Source: Acidithiobacillus sp. HP-2 | GTDB lineage: Bacteria > Pseudomonadota > Gammaproteobacteria > Acidithiobacillales > Acidithiobacillaceae | Reading direction: 5' to 3' | Length of the DNA: 64,000 nt | Assembly: GCF_015100155.1 (NCBI RefSeq) | Contig: NZ_JACKZA010000003.1 | Location: 124,001-188,000, forward strand | Shown here: positions 45,210-53,066 of the stretch, one piece after another | Layout of the letters: each line of letters starts with the position of its first letter | Position numbering within the stretch: the first letter of the stretch is position 1 | Program-made: the position numbers and the translations under genes | The notes under the pieces: generated by a model | The model's database searches: none | The model's input: only the letters and a program-made list of their open reading frames with translations | What the model was told of the DNA's origin: nothing

Positions 45210-45923
45210 TTATATTTCTTTCTGATTCACTCTTCGCGATAACTCCTCAGCAGATTCCTTGCGTTCGGAATATCGGTCTGTCAGGTAATCACTTTGACCT
45301 CGCGTCAGTAAGGTGAATTTCATCAATTCTTCCATTACATCCACCACCCGGTCATAGTAGGCAGAGGGTTTCATGCGTCCTGCCTCATCGAACTCCAGAA
45401 AGGCTTTGGGCACCGAGGACTGATTCGGTATGGTGATCATGCGCATCCAGCGCCCTAAAATGCGCATCTGATTAACGGTGTTAAAGGATTGTGAGCCTCC
45501 GCAAACCTGCAGCACCGCCAGAGTTTTCCCCTGGCTCGGTCTTACTGCTCCGGAGTTCAGCGGAATCCAGTCGATTTGTGACTTGAATACTCCGGTCATT
45601 GCGCCATGCCGTTCGGGTGAACACCAAACCTGCCCTTCCGACCATTCTACCAGCTCCCGCAACTCAATGACTTTGGGGTGGGTTGCGGGCGCATCATCGG
45701 GCAGCGGTAAGCCACTGGGATGAAATACCCGCGTGTCCGCCCCAAAATGGCGTAATAGTCGCTCTGCTTCCAGGGTCAGCAGCCGGCTGTAGGATTTTTC
45801 CCGATTGGAGCCATAGAGCAGCAATATACGAGGCGGATGTTGAGTGGCCGCAGTACCGGTCAGACGGTTTATATCCGGTTGCTGCAGCAGGCTCTCGGTG
45901 ATGTTGGGAAGATCATCAGACAC
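45210..45923 (-). CDS. arsH: ArsH, NADPH-dependent FMN reductase
   Basis: ArsH, 237 residues from GTG 45923 (GGAG 8 bp upstream). It oxidises toxic trivalent organoarsenicals and reduces flavin. [15 protein letters not shown] is the FMN phosphate loop; [22 protein letters not shown] and [19 protein letters not shown] are typical of ArsH. No arsR, arsB or arsC is nearby, so this is a solitary arsenic gene. The same frame stays open upstream into the IS element but that extension is not coding. Confidence 0.93.
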   Translation of the reverse strand: MSDDLPNITESLLQQPDINRLTGTAATQHPPRILLLYGSNREKSYSRLLTLEAERLLRHFGADTRVFHPSGLPLPDDAPATHPKVIELRELVEWSEGQVWCSPERHGAMTGVFKSQIDWIPLNSGAVRPSQGKTLAVLQVCGGSQSFNTVNQMRILGRWMRMITIPNQSSVPKAFLEFDEAGRMKPSAYYDRVVDVMEELMKFTLLTRGQSDYLTDRYSERKESAEELSRRVNQKEI

Positions 45924-46004
45924 AACAGTTCTCCATGATGAACAGCTCGGCAAATGATAAATGCCTACACATTTTGTAAGCAGTGTTGATGAGTGTCGGC
46001 TATT

Positions 46005-46023
46005 TGTCAATACTACAAGTATT
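46005..46023 (-). promoter_or_regulatory. Possible arsH promoter -35 with overlapping palindrome
   Basis: On the minus strand TTGACA (46010-46005) is followed 17 bp on by a weak AACACT. The arms AATACT (46009-46014) and AGTATT (46018-46023) form a perfect 6-bp dyad with a 3-bp centre overlapping the -35, as expected of a repressor site. The regulator is not known. Confidence 0.4.
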
Positions 46024-46058
46024 ATTCGCGGGTTTGTTTTGATGGCTTTTGGGCGTGC

Positions 46059-46063
46059 GTAAA
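46059..46063. repeat. Left flanking GTAAA of the composite element
   Basis: GTAAA immediately precedes the left terminal repeat of the left IS1380-like copy and recurs at 56164-56168 just after the right copy. A 5-bp duplication fits IS1380-family insertion. Confidence 0.55.
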
Positions 46064-47608
46064 CCCGAATTCCGCGATGGAGTAAGGCGAAGACAGGTTG
46101 AAGGGCCCGATGACAAAAATGGCACGAACCATGCTTCCTTTCAGTCTGGCGGCAACAGAAGAGTCTATGACGGCGCAATCTGGACTCGTTTTCCATGGCG
46201 AATTTATTCAGGGATTGGGTGTGCATCGCTGGTTGGAACAGGAAATGCCCAAGCCGGGCAGCAAGCGGGGTTATGGGCCGACGCAACAGGTGTTGCCGCT
46301 GCTCTTGATGTTGACCGGCGGTGGCCGTTCTCTGGGGGACCTGTGCATGATTCATGCGGACCAAGGCCTCCGCCGTCTGCTGCATCTGAAGGCTTTGCCC
46401 AGCACGGATGCTGCGGGTGCCTGGCTGCGCCGCACGGGAGAAGGCGCCGGACTGGCGGGCCTGGATGCGGTGAATCGCCGGATTGTCGCTTGGCATTTGC
46501 GCAGGCTGAAGCGCTGGGAGCACACCTCGGATATCGACGCCACCCAGATCGTCGCAGAGAAAAGAGATGCGGTCTGGACCTATAAGGGCGAGCGCGGCTA
46601 CATGCCCATGGTGGGACATCTGGCGGAAGCCGGGGTTGTGATTCATGACAATTTCCGGGCAGGGAATGCCGCCCCGGTCGGCGCCAACCTTGACTACATC
46701 CAAGCCTGTGAGGCGCGGCTACCGAAAGGCCATCGCCTCGCGGCGACCCGCGCGGATTCTGCCAGCTATCAGGCCGATCTCTTCAACTACTGCGAGCAGA
46801 CCGGCAAGACTTTCGCGATCGGTGGCAGGGGATGCCCAGACCCTAGCGGTCATCGCCGCGATTCCCGAGTCCGCCTGGACCCGCTACGCGGACTGCGTTG
46901 TGGCGGAGACGGTGCACAGCATGGAACAGACCGACAAAGCTTTTCGGCTCATCGTCGTGCGCTATCCGCATCATGCGGATCTGCTGGAAGATCGGCCCCG
47001 TTACCACGTCATTGCCAGCAACCGCACGGGGGGTGCGGCGGATGTGCTGATCTGGTACCGCCAGCGGGGCGAATATTCCGAGAACGGCATCAAGGAGCTG
47101 AAAATCGGCTTTGGCATGGAGCGCATACCTTGCTGTCAGTAGAGCGCCAATGCCGCCTTCTTCCGGATTGGGGTCATTGCACACAACCTCTTCGTGCTCT
47201 TCAAACATGCGGCCCTCGGCGAAGGCTGGCAGCGCCATCGCATCGCCACCGTGCGTTGGCGCTTGTTCCAGGTGCCGGGCCGGTTCATTCGCCATGCCGG
47301 TGCCTGGGTCCTGAAGGTGGCCGTCCCCTTTGCCGAAGACTTTGCGCACATTCGTGCGCGTGGTTAGGCCATCCTCCACGAACGGACTCCCTGAAAACGC
47401 ACCTTGCCGCCGTCCTCAGTCTCATTGAACGCCCTCGGCGCGGTAGCGCTGCGCATTGGTGTCTGTATGACGCCTGCAATCGAATGAAAAACCACCGAAC
47501 AAATGAAGATTCGCCCGAGAGCGACGTAATTCCGGACCAAAACATCCCTCGCATACCTGTCCCGCGAAACTCATAGGCTAGCCTCAGAGATCAATTGCGG
47601 AATTTGGG
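46064..47608 (+). mobile_element. IS1380-family insertion sequence, left copy
   Basis: The copy is 1545 bp. Its terminal inverted repeats are CCCGAATTCCGC (46064-46075) and, at the right, GCGGAATTTGGG (47597-47608), 11 of 12 matching. Compared with the right copy, about 72 bp upstream of the transposase start are missing, leaving no promoter. From the end of the transposase (47367) to the right repeat, about 230 bp contain nothing recognisable. Confidence 0.8.
46110..47367 (+). pseudogene. IS1380-family transposase, frameshifted and with a stop
   Basis: Reads from ATG 46110 ([19 protein letters not shown]) and shows IS1380 features: [41 protein letters not shown] and the catalytic-domain start [11 protein letters not shown]. 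The frame breaks at about 46825-46835 (after KTFAIGG) and continues one base on with VIAAIPESAWTRY and IWYRQRGEYSENGIKELK. A TAG at 47140-47142 replaces the Glu codon seen at the same place in the right copy (CGQERANAAFF). A second reading-frame tail runs to 47367. Confidence 0.85.
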
Positions 47609-47616
47609 ACACATTT

Positions 47617-47650
47617 ATGTTTGTATGTTTCCATGCAAACATGATAGAAT
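47617..47650 (+). promoter_or_regulatory. dnd promoter with overlapping palindromic operator
   Basis: The -10 TAGAAT (47645-47650) has a -35 TTGTAT (47621-47626) 18 bp upstream. A 26-bp imperfect palindrome (47617-47642; outer arms ATGTTTG and CAAACAT, inner ATG/CAT also matching) covers the -35 and the spacer. DndB is a known transcriptional repressor of its own cluster in other bacteria, so it is the natural candidate ligand. The expected start site is only about 5 nt before the dndB ATG. Confidence 0.65.
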
Positions 47651-47661
47651 AGTACCTCATT

Positions 47662-48792
47662 ATGATAAATGCTTTTACCTATATTTTTCCGGCGATACGT
47701 GGGGTGCAAGCGGGGCGCGAATACTACGTTTCGATGTGCCCGCTACAGCTATTGCGCCGGTTCTTTATCTTCGACGACGAAGAGCTCGTACCGGAACTCC
47801 GGGCTCAACGAACGCTGAACAAAGCACGTGTACCGGAGATAGCTCGCTATATCGTAGAGAACCCCAATAGCTACACCTTCTCCGCCATCACAGTATCGGT
47901 CGACGGCGAAGTCAAATTTGATCCTATTGATGCGGACGGTCCAACCAATTTCCGTATGGGATCGCTTACCGTTTCAATGCATGCCAAGTTCATCGTCAAT
48001 GATGGGCAACACCGGCGCGCTGCAATCTTGCAGGCACTTGATGCGGCTCCAGAGCTTGGCGAAGAAACCATCGCCGTGGTGTTTTTCGTCGATCGCGGAC
48101 TTGAGCGCTGCCAGCAAATGTTCGCGGACCTCAATCGCCACGCCGTGAAACCGTCGGCGTCACTCGGTATCTTGTATGACCACCGCAGCGCTGCAGCCAA
48201 TCTTGCGCGACACCTGAGTTTCACCTCAAATGTTTTCAAGGGATTGATCGAGGCCGAGCGCTCCTCGCTCTCGCCGAGGTCGAGAAGTTTGTTCACCTTG
48301 AGCGCGGTGCATTTCGCGACCACCGAATTCCTCTCGGAGAAGGAATTGGAAGACTTCCAGTCGGCGAGTCAGATGTGCCTGGAGTTTTGGAAACTGGTTG
48401 GCGAGCAGATTCCTGAATGGACTTATGTGCGCGAATCGAAAATGACCTCCGGCGATGTGCGTCGAGATTTCATCCATTCACATGCCATCGTGCTTCAAGC
48501 GCTTGGGCGAGCGGGGCGTGCGCTGTATCAACTGCCCGCAGCAGAACGGGCTAAACGTATTAAGCGGCTTCGCACTGTGGACTGGTCGCGTCAGAACGCA
48601 AAGACTTGGGAAGGCCGTGCCATGGTTGGCGGTTCTATGGCGAAATCTGGACAGAACATTACCCTTACGTGTAACGAGATCAAGCGCGTGCTCGGCCTGA
48701 CGCTTACTCCCGAAGAATCGAGCGCAGAAGCAGCATGGGCCGCATCGCGTGCCCCTCATCAGCCACGGACTGTAGCAAGGAAATCAAAATGA
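47662..48792 (+). CDS. dndB: DNA phosphorothioation regulator DndB
   Basis: DndB, 376 residues, typical length. YIFPAIRGVQAGREYYVSMC opens the protein and DGQHRR (residues 114-119) is the DGQHR signature, with FADLNRHAVKPSASL about 45 residues later. In other hosts DndB represses dnd transcription and limits modification. It has no clear Shine-Dalgarno sequence, in keeping with a nearly leaderless message. The stop overlaps dndC as ATGA. Confidence 0.93.
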   Translation: MINAFTYIFPAIRGVQAGREYYVSMCPLQLLRRFFIFDDEELVPELRAQRTLNKARVPEIARYIVENPNSYTFSAITVSVDGEVKFDPIDADGPTNFRMGSLTVSMHAKFIVNDGQHRRAAILQALDAAPELGEETIAVVFFVDRGLERCQQMFADLNRHAVKPSASLGILYDHRSAAANLARHLSFTSNVFKGLIEAERSSLSPRSRSLFTLSAVHFATTEFLSEKELEDFQSASQMCLEFWKLVGEQIPEWTYVRESKMTSGDVRRDFIHSHAIVLQALGRAGRALYQLPAAERAKRIKRLRTVDWSRQNAKTWEGRAMVGGSMAKSGQNITLTCNEIKRVLGLTLTPEESSAEAAWAASRAPHQPRTVARKSK

Positions 48793-50246
48793 GCATTAAC
48801 GCCGATCAGATCATCGAGGAGATCCAGGCAATCTACTGCTCCGATCCGATGCCCTGGATCGTTGGCTATAGCGGGGGCAAGGACTCTACGGCTTGCTTGC
48901 AGTTGATTTGGACTGCTATCGCCCGCTTGCCCGCTGAGCAGCGGACCAAGCCCATTCATGTCATCAGTACCGATACTCTGGTGGAGAACCCAGTTATCGC
49001 GGCTTGGGTGGAGACCTCGCTCCTTCGAATTGGTACCTCAGCCAAACAACAAGGACTTGATATTCGCCCTCACCGCTTGACGCCGGCGATGGAGAACCGT
49101 TTCTGGGTCAATCTGATTGGCAAAGGCTATCCCGCACCGCGCCCCAAATTCCGCTGGTGCACGGACCGGCTCAAGATCAGCGCCTCAACCAAATTTATCC
49201 AAGAACTCTCCGAGTCGAATGGCGAGGCGATCCTGGTGCTTGGGCAGCGGCGAGGCGAGAGCCAGGCGCGCGATAAGGTCATGGACCAGTACAAGGGTAG
49301 TACACGTGACCGTCTGAGTAGGAACAAGGATCCTCGTTTGTCACGCGTCTGGGTTTATCCACCCATCGAAAGTTGGACGAGCGATTTTGTCTGGAACTTC
49401 TTGATTTCAAACGTAAACCCTTGGGGAATCGATAACCAGGAACTATTCGGGATATATCGCGGTGCGACGCCAGATGCCGAATGTCCGATTGTGGTGGACA
49501 CATCGACAGCCAGTTGTGGGGACAGCCGCTTCGGTTGCTACGTGTGCACCATGGTCTCGCGGGACAAGTCCATGCAAGCCATGATTCAGAACGACGAACA
49601 GAAACAATGGATGCAACCCATCCTGGATTTCCGTAACAACCACTTGGCAGTGGAGGATCGGTCTAATCGTGATTTCCGACGCATGAACGGTCGTCTCACC
49701 GTGTTCCGCGACGAGCTTGTTCATGGTCCCTATACACAAGGACATCGCGCGAAGCTGCTTAAAGAGCTTCTAACTGCCCAGCGATTGGTTCGCAATGCAG
49801 ATCAGAAGCAGGGGACTCAACTGATCGAGCTGATCTCGATCGATGAGTTGGATGAGATTCGCCGTATCTGGGTAGAGGGCAAGGGAGAGATTGAAGACCT
49901 TGTGCCAAAAATTTACACCGATGTCTTCGAAACTGCATACCCGGGCCGAGAACTTGAGCAGGCGCCGCTGGATCGCACCGACCTGTCGATGCTGGAACAA
50001 GTGGCATCCGAAGTGGATTCAGAGCCAGAGGCTGCGCACGAGCTTTACAAGCTGACGCGCAGCCTTTTGGCGGTGCAGTTCCAGTCGATAGAAGCCCATA
50101 AGCGATCCAAGCATTTGGATCGACTGGAAGGGGTGCTCAGGCACTATGCCTTCCGTAATGAAAACGAAGCTCTTGAATTTGCGTTATCCAGTCCCGCCGA
50201 TGACTCGGATGGGGATGCAGCAGACGCCACGGCATTGATGGCGTAA
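48789..50246 (+). CDS. dndC: DNA phosphorothioation protein DndC
   Basis: DndC, 485 residues, PAPS-reductase-like ATP pyrophosphatase that activates the DNA backbone for sulfur insertion. The PP-loop is SGGKDST (residues 28-34). Cys232, Cys243, Cys250 and Cys253 (GCYVC at the end) form the predicted [4Fe-4S] site. KFRWCTDRLK and LGQRRGESQAR are also typical. ATG 48789 overlaps the dndB stop and has AAGGAA ahead; dndD begins 3 bp after its stop. Confidence 0.95.
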   Translation: MSINADQIIEEIQAIYCSDPMPWIVGYSGGKDSTACLQLIWTAIARLPAEQRTKPIHVISTDTLVENPVIAAWVETSLLRIGTSAKQQGLDIRPHRLTPAMENRFWVNLIGKGYPAPRPKFRWCTDRLKISASTKFIQELSESNGEAILVLGQRRGESQARDKVMDQYKGSTRDRLSRNKDPRLSRVWVYPPIESWTSDFVWNFLISNVNPWGIDNQELFGIYRGATPDAECPIVVDTSTASCGDSRFGCYVCTMVSRDKSMQAMIQNDEQKQWMQPILDFRNNHLAVEDRSNRDFRRMNGRLTVFRDELVHGPYTQGHRAKLLKELLTAQRLVRNADQKQGTQLIELISIDELDEIRRIWVEGKGEIEDLVPKIYTDVFETAYPGRELEQAPLDRTDLSMLEQVASEVDSEPEAAHELYKLTRSLLAVQFQSIEAHKRSKHLDRLEGVLRHYAFRNENEALEFALSSPADDSDGDAADATALMA

Positions 50247-50249
50247 TCC

Positions 50250-52244
50250 ATGGCAAAGATAACAATTACAAACGTCTCTATCGAAAACCTGGGGCCATTT
50301 CGAGAACGACAAACCATTGACCTCGGTGTTGGCGCAGGCAAGCCCGTTATTCTCGTGAAAGCACTTAATGGCAGCGGCAAAACGACGTTGCTAACGGCTT
50401 TGCAGATCGGTCTCTACGGCCAGAAGGCACTACCATGGCTAAAGCGAACTGAATACGAGCAATTATTGCTTGGCTTGCAGCGCCATAAGGCTCAAGGCCA
50501 TAGCATTGTGGAAATTGGCATCGTGGTCGAAGTAAGCGGCGCTCGCCGCCAGTTAATGGTAAGGCGCGAATGGCCTGCAAAGGCCGATGGATTGCAAGAG
50601 AAAATTTCCGTATATGAGGATGGTAGTCTCGACATTGATTTTTCTCAGACTTGGGATGAATTTATCGAGTCCATATTGCCCGCCGAACTCGTTCAATTGT
50701 TCTTATTCGATGGCGAGAAGATCGAGGCATTAGCCAATCCCGAACGCTTGCCTGAATTGCTCAAGCGAGCCACTGAAGTATTTCTGGGTATCGGTGGAAT
50801 CGAGGCGCTCGGTAATGATCTGAAGGCATTTGAGCGACGTACGACATTAAAGAACAAGAACGTCTCAGAGGAATTTGAAGCGGCTCGCGCCAATGTGGCC
50901 ACCTGGAACAGCCAGGCGAGTGAGCTGGAGATGCGTATTCAGCATCTGACACAGGATCTGGCCTCTGCGCGAAACGCTGCAGACCAGGCTCAAAATGCGT
51001 TGGATCGTTATACGGTTGAGGCGCAGCGCAAGGGGCTTGTGGCATATGAGCAAGCTGCGGCGATTCGGAACGCCGTCGAGGTGACCCGCAAGACCGTCAG
51101 CGTAGCGCGCTCCAATCTAGCTGACGCAATGTCAGATCCGATATTGCCGCTCGCTTGGCTGACATCTCTCTGGCCGAGTTACGTTGACGCTTGGGAGCGG
51201 GATCAACATGCACGACACTCAAAATTACTTGAGCAGGAGTTCAAGAAGCGAGATGGGCGGGTGCTGTCTGCGTTGCCGGCAAATTTGTCCAAATCTGCTA
51301 TCGATGCACTCAAGGATGCTTTGGCACTGGACCTAAAGGCGTACTCGGCAAATCGTGACAAGGGCGGACCGTATTTGCGCGATGCGCCTCCCAAAGACGT
51401 AGAACGTCAGTTGACGTCGAGTCGAAGCCAAGTTCGGCGGGAGTTGGATGCCTTAAAGGCTGCGCAAGTCCAGTTGGACAGGACTGAGCAGCGTATTGGG
51501 GAGATTCCAGCAGAGGAGCAAATCGGCGATATCTTATCGGTACTCAGTAAACGAAGCAAAGTGACCGCTGCAGCCGAGGCCCAACTTACCGCCCTGACCC
51601 AACAGTTGGAGGAGGCGCAAAGCAACCTCGCTCATGTTCGTATGCGTCTGAACGCCGCTCAGGAACGCTTGGGAACTGAGTTCCGCGATCGATCCCTAGA
51701 GGCGAAAAGTTTGGAAGCGTCGGTCCGGGCTCGCAAGGTACTTTCTGTTTTCAAAGACCGGCTCCTGGCATCGAAGGCTCAATGGCTATCCGATGTGATT
51801 ACAGCTGAGTTTCGGGATCTGCTGCGGAAAAAGAATTTGATAGCGAGCGTTGTCGTCGACCCCTCGAGCTATCAAGTGACGATCAAGGACAGCAAGCAAC
51901 AGGAGCTACCCATGGATCGCCTGTCAGCAGGAGAGAGGCAGTTGCTGGCGATCTCGGTGCTTAGTGCATTGATCAAGGAACGCAAAGGACGCTTCCCGGT
52001 GGTGGTGGATACACCGCTAGCCAGGCTGGATCAGCAGCACCGCTCGGCAATGATCAAACGATTCTTCGCTACCGTTTCGCACCAGGTCGTTGTGCTGTCT
52101 ACGGACCAAGAAGTTGATGGTTCCGCCTACGATGCCCTCAAGCCTTTCACCAATGCAGAGTACTCGCTGGACTTCGACGACGGCGAGGGGCGAACGACAG
52201 TCAACTTCCTGGGCAAGGAGAGGGGTGTTGATGGAGCGCGTTAA
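50250..52244 (+). CDS. dndD: DNA phosphorothioation ATPase DndD
   Basis: SMC/RecF-like ATPase, 664 residues, thought to open or nick DNA for modification. Walker A is LNGSGKTT (39-46), the ABC signature LSAGERQ (558-564) and Walker B VVVDT (584-588). Long coiled coils lie between about 180-290 and 370-530. No cysteine occurs anywhere in the protein, so there is no zinc hook. It overlaps dndE by 14 bp. Confidence 0.94.
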   Translation: MAKITITNVSIENLGPFRERQTIDLGVGAGKPVILVKALNGSGKTTLLTALQIGLYGQKALPWLKRTEYEQLLLGLQRHKAQGHSIVEIGIVVEVSGARRQLMVRREWPAKADGLQEKISVYEDGSLDIDFSQTWDEFIESILPAELVQLFLFDGEKIEALANPERLPELLKRATEVFLGIGGIEALGNDLKAFERRTTLKNKNVSEEFEAARANVATWNSQASELEMRIQHLTQDLASARNAADQAQNALDRYTVEAQRKGLVAYEQAAAIRNAVEVTRKTVSVARSNLADAMSDPILPLAWLTSLWPSYVDAWERDQHARHSKLLEQEFKKRDGRVLSALPANLSKSAIDALKDALALDLKAYSANRDKGGPYLRDAPPKDVERQLTSSRSQVRRELDALKAAQVQLDRTEQRIGEIPAEEQIGDILSVLSKRSKVTAAAEAQLTALTQQLEEAQSNLAHVRMRLNAAQERLGTEFRDRSLEAKSLEASVRARKVLSVFKDRLLASKAQWLSDVITAEFRDLLRKKNLIASVVVDPSSYQVTIKDSKQQELPMDRLSAGERQLLAISVLSALIKERKGRFPVVVDTPLARLDQQHRSAMIKRFFATVSHQVVVLSTDQEVDGSAYDALKPFTNAEYSLDFDDGEGRTTVNFLGKERGVDGAR

Positions 52245-52605
52245 ACTTACTTCCGCCGCACGTAACCAGCTCGCCACCATTAAGCGTCGTACCGGCATTG
52301 AACACAACAATGCCATTTGCCGACACGCTCTATGTATTTCATTGGCAAACCCATCCGTGCCACCGAATGAAAATTTTTCATTTTCCGGCGGACTGGAAAT
52401 CGATTGGCGCACGCTGACTGGTGGTCAGGAGGAACTTTACACGAATCTGTTGATTGTTCGATTGCTCTCCGAGGGAAAGAGAATCTCTGAAGACGTAATT
52501 CGGCAGGCTTTTCTCCTTCACGTGCATCGTGGGCTCTCCTATCTTGTTGCCCGGCGTGAAGAAGATCTGCTTGCCGAACTGGCTGCTGCAGTTGGGGTAC
52601 AGTGA
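52231..52605 (+). CDS. dndE: DNA phosphorothioation protein DndE
   Basis: DndE, 124 residues from ATG 52231, which sits inside the end of dndD with AAGGAGAGG upstream. It has the family core RNQLATIKRRTGIEHNNAIC and RHALCISLANPS near the N-terminus. DndE binds nicked DNA in the modification complex. Its last 67 bp overlap the 3' end of the oppositely oriented GIY-YIG gene. Confidence 0.92.
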   Translation: MERVKLTSAARNQLATIKRRTGIEHNNAICRHALCISLANPSVPPNENFSFSGGLEIDWRTLTGGQEELYTNLLIVRLLSEGKRISEDVIRQAFLLHVHRGLSYLVARREEDLLAELAAAVGVQ

Positions 52606-53066
52606 TCACTGTTTGCAATCAACCAAGATTGGTATTGTTGAGCAATTAGCCTATAAACGCTGTCCGCGATCTCCCCCTTGTTGAACGAGAACGAGTGTCT
52701 TACAGGTGAAGGAGGAGGACTTGATAGGACTGCTTGCGCTGGTGTTACCTGAGTTGGGTCAAGTTCAAAGCGTTTGTGTAGTTCTGCTTCGATTGCCCGT
52801 CTTGCGATTTTCTGCTTTGACTCCGGCTCCGAATCAGCACATGGAATATATATTCCAACAAAGAAGATTGGACTGGTTGAATTCGCCTCTTCAGCATCGA
52901 CCTCATATAGTTTTCCTAGGAAGTCATTTTGCGATGTTAGATGGCTCTTCCAGCGCACGGGGGGAACATGGCCGGTTTCACCGAAGTACACGTATCGCCC
53001 CTTAAAAATTGCATACAAATGGGATGTTCTCGGACTTCCCCATACTGTTCCGGCGAGCGCAATCAT
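52539..53066 (-). CDS. GIY-YIG nuclease-like protein, dnd-associated
   Basis: Protein of 175 residues with a degenerate but readable GIY-YIG domain at the N-terminus: HLYAIF (16-21), YFGET (27-31), the basic helix R38-x3-H42, and the catalytic-type Glu93 in AIEAELHKRF. These correspond to the two Tyr, Arg, His and Glu of the family. The C-terminal tail (about 155-175) is encoded antisense to dndE. ATG 53066 overlaps the stop of the GHKL ATPase gene by 4 bp, so the two are translationally coupled. Nuclease activity is inferred. Confidence 0.7.
   Translation of the reverse strand: MIALAGTVWGSPRTSHLYAIFKGRYVYFGETGHVPPVRWKSHLTSQNDFLGKLYEVDAEEANSTSPIFFVGIYIPCADSEPESKQKIARRAIEAELHKRFELDPTQVTPAQAVLSSPPPSPVRHSFSFNKGEIADSVYRLIAQQYQSWLIANSDHCTPTAAASSASRSSSRRATR

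Noticed and set aside
45924-46703. Upstream extension of the arsH frame to nearly 500 codons
   Set aside because: The extension runs antisense through the IS transposase; the GTG at 45923 has a good ribosome site and fits the family.
47609-47613. A separate target-site duplication for the left IS copy
   Set aside because: Bases after the right repeat (ACACA) do not match GTAAA at the left; only the outermost ends match.
52090-52230. Longer N-terminus for DndE
   Set aside because: It would lie out of frame inside dndD and does not resemble the family; the ATG at 52231 does.
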